A DNA stretch of 61,360 bases from Bacteroidota bacterium. GTDB taxonomy: Bacteria > Bacteroidota > Bacteroidia > Bacteroidales > JAGONC01. The stretch is taken from the NCBI GenBank assembly GCA_026391695.1, contig JAPLDP010000020.1:1-61360 (forward strand), read 5' to 3'. Both the position numbers and the translations under genes were made by a program. Under the pieces are notes generated by a model that was not told the origin of the DNA, made no database searches, and saw nothing but the letters and a program-made list of their open reading frames with translations. Below are positions 17,061-24,687 of this stretch, piece by piece (the stretch's first letter is position 1; each line of letters begins with the position of its first letter).

Positions 17061-20000
17061 CGTTCAGTGGTTGTGATGGCATACATTTCGCCGGCTTCAT
17101 TCACCAGCGCTGTGGCTGTCAGCAATACTTCCACAAGCCGGCCGTCTTTAGTGATCCGTTGTGTGTGGAAAGGCTCAAGAACCTTAGCCCGGCCCAGTTG
17201 CTGAATAACAGCCAGCTCATTCTCACGGTAGCTCTCCGGGATCCGGTCACGGATATTCATCGTCAATGCCTCGGCTTCACTCCATCCATACATACTTGTG
17301 GCCGCCGGATTCCAGGCCAAGATGCGACCGTTCAAATCCTGCACCGTAATGGCATCATGCGCGTCGCGTACCACCACAGCCAGGCGGCGCATGCTCTCCG
17401 ATTCCAGCAGCAATTCCCGGGCCTTTTTTATCTCCGTATTGTCAGCAAAGGTGATCACTGCACCCTCGATCACGTTGTCAAGGGTGCGGTAGGGCAGAAT
17501 GCGCATCATGTACCACATACCCGCCAATGTCTGCACTTCCAACTCTTTAGGAATCAGGCTTTTCAGCACATCCTGAACGTCCGCCCCCAAACGGTCATAG
17601 CCCACAAGGTTCGAAACAATGTGGGTTACAGGACGCCCTACATCGGTCAGGATCAGATTGATGATCGGCGTGACGACAGGAGTGAAACGTAGTATGCGAA
17701 GTTGATGGTCGACAAAGATAGTTCCGATGCCCGTGCCGGCCAGCAGGTTGTTCATATCGTTGTTGGCCCGCGACAAATCACTCACTTTGGTTTGCAGTTC
17801 AGTGTTTACCGTGGCCAGTTCCTCGTTTACCGATTGGAGTTCTTCCTTGGAAGTTTCCAATTCCTCGTTGGTGGATTGCAACTCCTCGTTGACGGACTGC
17901 ATCTCCTCATTGGAGGATTTGAGTTCTTCGTTGGAAGTCTCCAGTTCCTCGTTGGTGGTTTGGAGGTACTCCTCTTTGGCGCGCAGTTCCTGCTTCAACG
18001 CTTTAATGCGGGCGTCGGAATCCGTGGGATTCCCGATCATTCCGTCAACCGTTTCCATGGTAGCGGTCTTCGCGAACCGTTCCGGGTCCGCTGCCGGTAT
18101 ATCCTCGAAAACGACCAAAAACAAGGGTGGTGCGACACCGGACTGTGCCATGCCCGGCAGGACCGCGTCAGTACCCGCTGCCACCGGCTGTATCGTCAGA
18201 TTTACGGTGGTGAAGTTGCCATTGGTTTTTACCCGCAGCCCCTGGCATAGTACCGGCTTTCTGCCTGCGACAGCTTTCCGCAAGGCCGTGGTCATTTCAC
18301 GCCGCAACCCTTCACGGGCCATTTTCAGGATATTGTTAATTCCGGCCTCGCCCGGTGCCGGTTCCAGGTACGTCCCGGTGCGGCCATGGAGATAGAAAAT
18401 GTCGCCGCGTGCGTTGACGAGGGCGCCGACAGGGGCATATTCTTGCAGCAGCGCCTGTTCGACCAGTTCGCGCAGGGGAAACTTGCTCTCGCCGGGTGCC
18501 TTCCCAGTGGCCCGTGGAACAATAACTTCTTCTGTCAACGGCGGGAGAAACCTGCCCATGGCCGCGTGCAGTGCGCCGTGAACATCCTCTTTGCGATGAT
18601 ACAGCTTCCATTTGCGATCCATCATAGCATAAAATTCCGTAAACTGGCCTACAGTCTCGGAGGTGCCCAGGAAGAGAAAACCGCCTGGATTCAGTGCATA
18701 GTGGAACAGGGGAATGAGCTTCTTATGCAGTTCCCCGTCCATATAGATCAGGAGGTTGCGGCAACTGATCAAATCGAGTTTGGAAAAGGGCGGGTCTTTG
18801 ACCAGGTCCTGTTCGGAGAAGACCAGCATGTCGCGGATACTTTTATGGATGCAGAAGGCGCCGCCGTCAGACTCCTGGGTAAAAAAATGCGCCAGCCGTT
18901 CCGGCGAGATATCGGCGGCGATGTTTTCCGTATAGACACCGGCGCGGGCCGTGTCAAGAGCCTGCTTGTCAATGTCGGTGGCAAAGACCTGCACCTTGAA
19001 ACTCTGCTTCAGCGCCTCTATGTGCTCCTGTAGCAGGATTGCAATGGAATAGGCTTCCTCGCCCGTAGAACAGCCGGGCACCCACACACGCACAAATGCA
19101 CCCGAGTGTTTACCGGCAAAAAGACGCGGGATGACCTGCTTCTCGAGCGAGGCAAACGCCTCCAAATCACGGAAAAAACTGGTTACACCTATCAAAAGGT
19201 CACGAAAGAGCGCCTCCACTTCAGAAGGATTTTGCTGCAGATAAAGCACATACTTGTCAATATTTTCGATCTGGTTTACAGCCATACGCCTCTCGATGCG
19301 GCGGATGATGGTGTTTGGTTTGTAATGCGAAAAGTCGTGGCCGGTTTGGGCGCGCAGCAGGATGAAAGTCTTCTTCAAGGCGTTCTCGGCCTTGAGGACC
19401 GGTACGGTCATATACCGGGGTATCTTGCCGAATGCATGGGCCCCGTATGCAATGAGCTGGGCAGGCATCTCTGCCGGCGGCAGGATAAAGTCCACCAGAC
19501 CGGTGGCTATAGCGCTGCGTGGCATGCCGTCGAATTCCGTGGATTCGGGATTCTGTGCCATGACCATGCCACCCTCGCCCTTAACTGCCCGCACGCCCAA
19601 GGTACCATCGCTACCGGTACCAGAGAGGACGATGCAGATAGCCCGCTCACGTTGGTCCTGCGCCAGGGAGCGAAAGAAAAAGTCAATAGGCAGGCGCTGG
19701 CCGCGGGGTGCGGAGGGTTCCAGCAACTGCAGCGCGCCATTCAGAAAGGCCATGTCGTGGTTGGGCGGGATAATATAGGCGCAGTTGGGGCGCACCACCG
19801 TACCGTCCTCGACCTCGAAGACCTGCATCCGCGTATAGCGCTTGACCAGGTCGGTGAGGATGCTTTTGTGATCCGGGGCCAGATGTTGCACCAGGACAAA
19901 AGCCATACCTGGATCTGAGTCGGCCGGCAAAGCAGAAAAAAACGCCTCAAAAGCTGCCAATCCCCCGGCCGAGGCGCCGATGCCCACGATAGGAAAACCC

Positions 20001-20131
20001 GCATTCGTTGGCATATCCGCCTCTGCATCCAAAGCATGCTGAGCAGGGATAGATTTTGGCTCCTGATTATGCAGCATTGTCTCTGCCGGGTATTTCAATG
20101 GTCTAGTACCGGTTTTTTTTGTTTTGGTCAT
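17045..20131 (-). CDS. CheB-CheR-PAS fusion protein, lacking a kinase domain
   Basis: 1028 residues. CheB methylesterase (about 47-235) has the catalytic Ser in GIGASAGG, His in VQHLAPDH and Asp in SGTGSDG. CheR methyltransferase (about 255-500) has GVTSFFRD and WVPGCSTGEEAYS. A long NEEL/NEEM coiled coil follows (about 690-745), then two PAS-like domains. Fusions of this type commonly continue into a DITERK linker and a histidine kinase. Here the sequence stops after ITTTER, where the heptad repeat begins, so it is probably truncated. The SD (GGAGGA) is good. There is no chemoreceptor nearby, so a signalling rather than chemotaxis role is likely. Confidence 0.88.
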   Translation of the reverse strand: MTKTKKTGTRPLKYPAETMLHNQEPKSIPAQHALDAEADMPTNAGFPIVGIGASAGGLAAFEAFFSALPADSDPGMAFVLVQHLAPDHKSILTDLVKRYTRMQVFEVEDGTVVRPNCAYIIPPNHDMAFLNGALQLLEPSAPRGQRLPIDFFFRSLAQDQRERAICIVLSGTGSDGTLGVRAVKGEGGMVMAQNPESTEFDGMPRSAIATGLVDFILPPAEMPAQLIAYGAHAFGKIPRYMTVPVLKAENALKKTFILLRAQTGHDFSHYKPNTIIRRIERRMAVNQIENIDKYVLYLQQNPSEVEALFRDLLIGVTSFFRDLEAFASLEKQVIPRLFAGKHSGAFVRVWVPGCSTGEEAYSIAILLQEHIEALKQSFKVQVFATDIDKQALDTARAGVYTENIAADISPERLAHFFTQESDGGAFCIHKSIRDMLVFSEQDLVKDPPFSKLDLISCRNLLIYMDGELHKKLIPLFHYALNPGGFLFLGTSETVGQFTEFYAMMDRKWKLYHRKEDVHGALHAAMGRFLPPLTEEVIVPRATGKAPGESKFPLRELVEQALLQEYAPVGALVNARGDIFYLHGRTGTYLEPAPGEAGINNILKMAREGLRREMTTALRKAVAGRKPVLCQGLRVKTNGNFTTVNLTIQPVAAGTDAVLPGMAQSGVAPPLFLVVFEDIPAADPERFAKTATMETVDGMIGNPTDSDARIKALKQELRAKEEYLQTTNEELETSNEELKSSNEEMQSVNEELQSTNEELETSKEELQSVNEELATVNTELQTKVSDLSRANNDMNNLLAGTGIGTIFVDHQLRILRFTPVVTPIINLILTDVGRPVTHIVSNLVGYDRLGADVQDVLKSLIPKELEVQTLAGMWYMMRILPYRTLDNVIEGAVITFADNTEIKKARELLLESESMRRLAVVVRDAHDAITVQDLNGRILAWNPAATSMYGWSEAEALTMNIRDRIPESYRENELAVIQQLGRAKVLEPFHTQRITKDGRLVEVLLTATALVNEAGEMYAITTTERAVDS

Positions 20132-20157
20132 GTTACATCCTCCATTTTTCGCGTGCG

Positions 20158-20182
20158 GACGGGCAACCCTGTCAATCCCGTC
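20158..20182 (-). promoter_or_regulatory. dyad GACGGG-N13-CCCGTC before CheB-CheR start
   Basis: Sister of the dyad at 16912-16936. The outer base pair differs but stays complementary, consistent with selection for pairing. It sits about 40 bp before the ATG. Confidence 0.4.
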
Positions 20183-20457
20183 GAAACGTTCGGGTTCATC
20201 GATACTTTACTTCAGCTTCTCCCTGGCATACTTGCACGCGGTAAGGCCGAACGCCGGTTCAGGCACGCATCCGGTGTACACGCCTTAACCCTGCTTGCTG
20301 CCCAGTTGTTTTTAAATGAACGACATTTATTCAATACAAATATAGGCATTATTCTCTTTAAAAACAAGAATATTGTGTGGCAGGATATGTAACAATTACG
20401 CTAAATATCTAACTTGCTTTATTCATAAAGTTTATGCGTCTTAGTGGTTAAGTATTT

Positions 20458-20580
20458 TAACCGCTAAGAACGCTAAGTTATACGCAAAGTGCGCAAAGAC
20501 TTTTATCAGTGTTCGATGCTTTTTATCGCAATAAGAACTTTGCGTTCTCTGCGCCTCCTTTGCGAACTTTGCGGTTTATA
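20458..20580. repeat. long imperfect inverted repeat of CGCAAAG units
   Basis: The left arm is AACCGCTAAG/CGCTAAG/CGCAAAG units; the right arm is TTTGCG units at alternating 9 and 11 bp, ending in TTTGCGGTT. The arms are about 45 bp and surround an AT-rich loop. Related copies are at 22484-22656 and 51766-51889, always upstream of an MTK-type signalling gene. Confidence 0.75.
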
Positions 20581-20590
20581 CTTTTTTCAA

Positions 20591-20690
20591 TCAACAGTCG
20601 GCAGTCGCCAGTCATAAGTCGTAAGTCACTGGCCGCTTACCATTGTCAATTGTCAACTGCCGACTGTCAACTGCCGACTGTCGACTGATT
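20591..20690. repeat. palindromic heptad repeat at kinase 3' end
   Basis: CAGTCGG-type units form the left arm and GTCAACT/GCCGACT units the right arm. The right arm encodes the last six residues (QSTVGS) of the kinase at 20667. Confidence 0.8.
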
Positions 20691-22424
20691 GCCCACCGGA
20701 AGGGAGAACCAAAACGTCGCCCCTTCGTTAACTTCTCCCTCTGCCCACACGCGGCCGCCATGGCGATGAATAATGCGCTGCACGATGGCCAGGCCCACGC
20801 CTGTGCCTTCGAATTCCTTCGTACTGTGCAGGCGCTGGAACACGCCGAAAAGCTTATCCGCGTACTGCATATCGAATCCTGCGCCGTTGTCACGTATTGA
20901 ATAAATGATTTCGTCGCCGCGGTTATCACCTTTCACTTCGATCACTGCACGCTCCCTCCCGGAAGAAAACTTGATGGCGTTGCCGAGCAGGTTAATCCAC
21001 ACCTGCCGGATCAGCGCAAGGTCCCCCACTGCCGGATATAAAGATTCGAAGTGAAAATCGATCCGCTCCCGTTCCTCCGGCGTTGTCAGCTCATCATAGG
21101 CCGACTTCACCAATGCATCCATATTGATTTGCGAAAATTGTATCTCCGTGCGTCCCAGGCGCGAAAGCGCCAGAAGATCATCGATCAGCAGATTCATTCT
21201 CCCGATGCTCTCCTGTATGATGGAACAGGCCCGTTTACCCTCGGTGTCCAGGTTTGGTTCATAGTCCTCCTGAAGGATATGTGCAAATCCATCTATGGCC
21301 CTAAGAGGAGCACGTAGGTCGTGGGAGATAGAATAGGAAAAAGCCTCCAACTCTTTATTGGCTGTTTCTAACTGGGCTGTGCGTTCTCTGACACGCTGCT
21401 CAAGCTCGGAATTCAGCTTTCCTATTTCCTCTTCTGCCAGTTTGCGCTCGGTGATGTTCGTCAAACCACCATAAAGTATGAGAAGCCCTGGATTCTGTGG
21501 TTCCGAAAAACATTCAGCAGAGGAATGGATCCAAACCACGTCGCCGTTCTTGTGTCGGATGCGAAGCTCGCACGAACTCTTCCAACCCGGGGTCAGACCT
21601 ATGACATTTTCCTTAAAGAGAGCGATATCCTCCTCGACGACCAAGAAACTCCAACAGCCTTGCGCCTTGATCTCCTCGCTGGAGTAGCCGGTAATGCGGT
21701 CTGCCGCATCCGTCATCCAGTCAATCAAAAAACGGCCATCCTCCCCGGTGCGACAGGAATATGCAATATCCGAAGAAATCGCCGTGATACGTCGGAAACG
21801 CTCTTCACTCACCCTCAACGCTACCTCGGTCCGCTTGCGTTCGGTGATGTCGCTCAGCACGGCACGGTATACAGCCCTGCCGTCAACATCATGCGCAGCA
21901 GTAGCCTCTATCCGCACCCAGATAGGATTGTCGCCAGGACGCTTCATCCGCAGTTCGCATACCTGCGGCTCACCGGCTTGCCCTGAGCTTACAAAATGGG
22001 TCTCGAAGAGCTGTTTGCGGTAAAGGTAAAAGATATCCTGGTCTTCCTTGAAGATGAACCGTGTGATCGGCTGTTGTACCAGTGCACCCCGGGCCACGTC
22101 CAGTAGGGTCGCGGCGGTAATGTTAGCCTTAAGGATCAGCCCCTTTTCACTGAGCGTGCAATAGCCAACCGGCGCCAGATCGTACAGGTCAAAATAGCGT
22201 GTACGCGATGCTTCCAGTTCCGCCTGCGCCCGCCGTAACTCCTCGTTCTGCATCTCCAACTCGATCTGATGCACCCGCAGCTCATGGAGTACACGCCGTA
22301 CATCCTCTGGTGATAATGTTTCTAAACTTTCCGGTATCCGGGTAGCCTTTTCCAAGGCTATCTTTTCCGCCCGCCGGCGCAACTCGTCTGCCTGTTTGGT
22401 TCCGGTTTTTTTTGCTTTAGTCAT
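20667..22424 (-). CDS. two-PAS sensor histidine kinase
   Basis: 585 residues, soluble. It begins with the same Lys-rich start and EMQNEELRRAQ coiled coil as the kinase at 12950, then two PAS domains (about 80-200, 205-330), HisKA with His368 and HATPase. The HisKA-HATPase part is about 90% identical to that of the kinase at 12950. After LPVGN the frame reads six codons of heptad repeat. Unlike its sisters it has no SD: about 430 bp of the leader found upstream of the gene at 51276 appear deleted, with the junction just after ATTATA. The partner is unknown. Confidence 0.88.
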   Translation of the reverse strand: MTKAKKTGTKQADELRRRAEKIALEKATRIPESLETLSPEDVRRVLHELRVHQIELEMQNEELRRAQAELEASRTRYFDLYDLAPVGYCTLSEKGLILKANITAATLLDVARGALVQQPITRFIFKEDQDIFYLYRKQLFETHFVSSGQAGEPQVCELRMKRPGDNPIWVRIEATAAHDVDGRAVYRAVLSDITERKRTEVALRVSEERFRRITAISSDIAYSCRTGEDGRFLIDWMTDAADRITGYSSEEIKAQGCWSFLVVEEDIALFKENVIGLTPGWKSSCELRIRHKNGDVVWIHSSAECFSEPQNPGLLILYGGLTNITERKLAEEEIGKLNSELEQRVRERTAQLETANKELEAFSYSISHDLRAPLRAIDGFAHILQEDYEPNLDTEGKRACSIIQESIGRMNLLIDDLLALSRLGRTEIQFSQINMDALVKSAYDELTTPEERERIDFHFESLYPAVGDLALIRQVWINLLGNAIKFSSGRERAVIEVKGDNRGDEIIYSIRDNGAGFDMQYADKLFGVFQRLHSTKEFEGTGVGLAIVQRIIHRHGGRVWAEGEVNEGATFWFSLPVGNQSTVGS

Positions 22425-22483
22425 ATTATATTACACATTTAATGCTTAATAATGCGAATCAAGAGTTAAACCAATAAAAGTCA

Positions 22484-22656
22484 GGTTAACCGCAAAGTTC
22501 GCTAAGGTATACGCAAAGTACGCAAAGGCTTTTAAAAGTATTCAACGCTTTTTATCGCATTAACAACTTTGCGTTCTCTGCGCCTTCTTTGCAAACTATG
22601 CAGTTTATATTTTCTTTGCGCTCTTTGCGCCTTCTTTGCGAACTTTGCGGTTTATA
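22484..22656. repeat. CGCAAAG inverted repeat, copy 2
   Basis: AACCGCAAAG/CGCTAAG/CGCAAAG units on the left; two blocks of TTTGCG units on the right, so the right arm appears partly duplicated. The flanking sequence matches 51721-51790. Confidence 0.75.
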
Positions 22657-22700
22657 CTCCTTTCAATATACTGTATTGGCGCATCCTCTCTCATTCTTAC

Positions 22701-22728
22701 CATTGTCAACTGTCGATTGTCGATTGCC
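22701..22728. repeat. short GTCAACT/GTCGATT heptad array
   Basis: Four units abut the kinase stump at 22725, in the same arrangement as at the ends of the kinases at 12950 and 20667. Confidence 0.65.
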
Positions 22729-22822
22729 CACCGGAAGCGAGAACCAAAACGTCGCTCCTTCGTTTACTTTTCCCTCTGCCCAGACGCGGCCGCCGTGGCA
22801 ATGAATGATGCGTTGCACGATC
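22725..22822 (-). pseudogene. 3' stump of a histidine kinase
   Basis: On the - strand this reads [19 protein letters not shown] and ends FWFSLPVGN, the last 33 or so residues of the HATPase domain of the kinases at 12950 and 20667, followed by heptads. Homology stops abruptly at 22822, where sequence from the downstream end of the 22884 operon begins. The upstream part of the kinase is gone, so this is a deletion remnant. Confidence 0.85.
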
Positions 22823-22932
22823 GGGGCATCATTCACCTCCTATAACTTGAATAATTCATAAAAAATAGTTACATCAAATCTCCTCATTGCTTTTTATTTT
22901 CACGAATCGTAATCTCAAGCAGGGCATGACGC
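22823..22932. repeat. duplicated segment, copy 1 (end of 253-aa gene)
   Basis: About 85% identical to 29403-29517. It contains the last 16-18 codons of the gene at 22884, its stop, and about 55 bp downstream with a strong SD (AGGAGG) and ATGATG, the start of a lost next gene. Confidence 0.75.
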
Positions 22933-23645
22933 TTTTTGGCGTCCTGAATCAGGGAATCAGCGTTATCCTGGCCGATCGCAAAACAGGTCTTGATGGTTTC
23001 GCGGATTTGCATACCCTCCTGCAGGAGTTCTTTGGGCATCAAGCGCTCAAATTGTTCACGATATTTCCCTGTTAGCAAATCATCAATAGAGGCCCCTTTC
23101 AGCAATTGTCCCTTGCGGTTAATCCAGCCCATGTCAAGTAATTGGGTAATAAAAGACGGCACTTGTTTGCTTTTTAGAAAAGTCTGAAAATAATTCATCA
23201 CTTTGAGGGTGAACCGGCGGCGGATTTCCTTTACAATCAGCTTGACAATCAATTTATCAAGGTCATCGCTCAGTTTTTGATACTGGATTAAATCAATCTT
23301 CCCCTGTTGCGCCCGTTCAAGAACTTCGCTGGGAACAATGTGAATTGAAATTTCCATCATCTTTTGCCCTTCATCACTCAGCGCGTATTGAATATCCATG
23401 CTCAAGCCCTTCATCTCACGGATCAGTTTCCGCCTTTCTTCCGGTGAACAATCCGCCGATAGCCGCTCACCGTGCTTTTCCATGTCCAAAATCGACTTCA
23501 CCATGCCGGGAGCCAATTGCGGGGAAAAAAGATTTGCAACGCGATAAAGAGCAAGTAGTTTTTCCGTGGAAACTTTTTCCGCGTCAAGGTATAGCGGTGA
23601 AAACAGGATAGGGTTGGCGCGTAACAATGAAGGTTTCTGAAGCAT
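22884..23645 (-). CDS. unknown protein, last gene of CheD/kinase operon
   Basis: 253 residues, soluble and mostly helical, rich in Leu, Lys and Glu. I recognise no family. A basic, hydrophobic centre (about 130-160, LIVKLIVKEIRRRFTLKVM) and a helical C terminus are visible. It follows the 211-residue gene by 11 bp. Its 3' end recurs as a remnant at 29403-29517, downstream of the paralogue of that neighbour. The two genes therefore probably form a unit that was once duplicated. Confidence 0.6.
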   Translation of the reverse strand: MLQKPSLLRANPILFSPLYLDAEKVSTEKLLALYRVANLFSPQLAPGMVKSILDMEKHGERLSADCSPEERRKLIREMKGLSMDIQYALSDEGQKMMEISIHIVPSEVLERAQQGKIDLIQYQKLSDDLDKLIVKLIVKEIRRRFTLKVMNYFQTFLKSKQVPSFITQLLDMGWINRKGQLLKGASIDDLLTGKYREQFERLMPKELLQEGMQIRETIKTCFAIGQDNADSLIQDAKKRHALLEITIRENKKQ

Positions 23646-23656
23646 ATTTTTTTTCT

Positions 23657-24292
23657 TTAGGCGTTATAAATTGCTCCAATACTGCGGAATGGAAGGCGAT
23701 AAATAACATAAGAAACCAAAAAATCCTTTTCAAGCATTTTATCCAAACGGTGCATAACGCCCATAAAAACAATGGGCAATTCTCCTTTTTGAAGTGTGCT
23801 TGTAATGCGATTTAAGATGAATTCATCCCTCAATGTAAGTAGTTCCCTGCTTTTAGCCTGGTATTCTGCAATCGTCTCCTTCCGATCCTTATCAGAATTT
23901 TTCATCAGCAGTTTATTAAGCAGATCGTATTCCCGTATTAATAAATCTATGTTTTCCGTGCCCTCAAGTTTCGCCCTCTTCTGTATTAAATCTAAAATTA
24001 ACAAGAAATTAGGACTGCCACTCTCGGCAAGTCGCGTAACTATTTCCAATTCATTACCGCACACCGGCACACCATCCTGATAAATGCGTGTCTGATTCCA
24101 GGGTAAGTTTAGTCCTCCTATTTTGGCAGCAATTCCCTCCCACATTTCATCAACTGCCGACAGCTCCTTATCGATTTTTCCTCTTTTTATATCATTTTTT
24201 TCATTTCCATGCAGGATTGAAGCTGTGCGTCCTGAATCTTCCCGTGCATGCAGAATAGGCACATAAATAAGTCTTCTGAGATCTTTCATCAT
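23657..24292 (-). CDS. unknown conserved protein, paralogue of 29532 gene
   Basis: 211 residues. It shares with the 29532 product an N-terminal LIYVPI-H motif, a central IYQDG motif, a GSxN segment, an EYDxL segment and a C-terminal RDxFIxxRI plus GxxHxxxxxLxKD block. The invariant His and Asp positions and alternating hydrophobic strands suggest a folded, possibly catalytic alpha/beta domain, but no known family is recognised. It has an SD (GGAG) before ATGATG. It sits between the receiver and the 253-residue gene. Confidence 0.65.
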   Translation of the reverse strand: MMKDLRRLIYVPILHAREDSGRTASILHGNEKNDIKRGKIDKELSAVDEMWEGIAAKIGGLNLPWNQTRIYQDGVPVCGNELEIVTRLAESGSPNFLLILDLIQKRAKLEGTENIDLLIREYDLLNKLLMKNSDKDRKETIAEYQAKSRELLTLRDEFILNRITSTLQKGELPIVFMGVMHRLDKMLEKDFLVSYVIYRLPFRSIGAIYNA

Positions 24293-24306
24293 TTCTGCTC
24301 CTTTAT

Positions 24307-24684
24307 TTAAAGTTCAAGCGCCTTGCTGATTACGCTTACCAAATCTTCATTTTCAAAAGGCTTGCTTAAGTATTCGCTGACATTAAGGTCGGCCGCGTCC
24401 CTGATGGTATCAGGACATCCATATCCTGTCAGGATGACCACACGGACTTTGTCATCGTTTTTACGGATATTCCGCAAAGTCTCAATGCCATCCATTTCAG
24501 GCATGCGCAGGTCAAGTAGTATTAAATCCGGATTCTTCTGCTCATTAAGCAGAATGCCGTCGGAACCGTTGGAAGCACAGAAGACCTGATATCTTTCTTC
24601 TTCCAGCACGTCTTTCATCAGATCCAACAGTTCCGGTTCATCATCAATCATGAGTATTTTCCAATTCGCAAATTCTTTTTTCAT
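24307..24684 (-). CDS. single-domain CheY-like response regulator
   Basis: 125 residues, one receiver domain. The acidic pocket (Asp14/Asp15 in IDDEPE), phospho-acceptor Asp58 (LLDLRMPEMDG), Thr86 and Lys108 are all present. It has no output domain, so it acts by protein contact or in a relay. It lies 3 bp downstream of the kinase at 24688, its probable partner, and has an SD GGAGGAA. Confidence 0.93.
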   Translation of the reverse strand: MKKEFANWKILMIDDEPELLDLMKDVLEEERYQVFCASNGSDGILLNEQKNPDLILLDLRMPEMDGIETLRNIRKNDDKVRVVILTGYGCPDTIRDAADLNVSEYLSKPFENEDLVSVISKALEL

Positions 24685-24687
24685 ATT

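Larger units (their letters stand above)
20132..20666. other. 535-bp kinase upstream region with repeats
   Basis: From right to left on the - strand: heptads (20591-20690, partly inside the next kinase), the TTTGCG inverted repeat (20458-20580), an AT-rich stretch, then about 190 bp homologous to the region upstream of the kinase gene starting at 51276, ending in the dyad and the SD. A 64-codon in-frame extension seen at 51276 is interrupted here by a stop. No gene is called. Confidence 0.5.

Noticed and set aside
17045-20131. A chemotaxis operon
   Set aside because: CheB and CheR occur only as one fusion with PAS domains; no CheA, CheW, receptor or flagellar gene is in the window.
17000-20392. 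Long + strand frames opposite the CheB-CheR gene
   Set aside because: They are antisense shadows of a high-GC coding region and show no domain of their own.
22760-22850. A short [22 protein letters not shown] with a strong SD
   Set aside because: It reads the kinase stump in the wrong frame after a deletion junction; the SD belongs to a lost gene.
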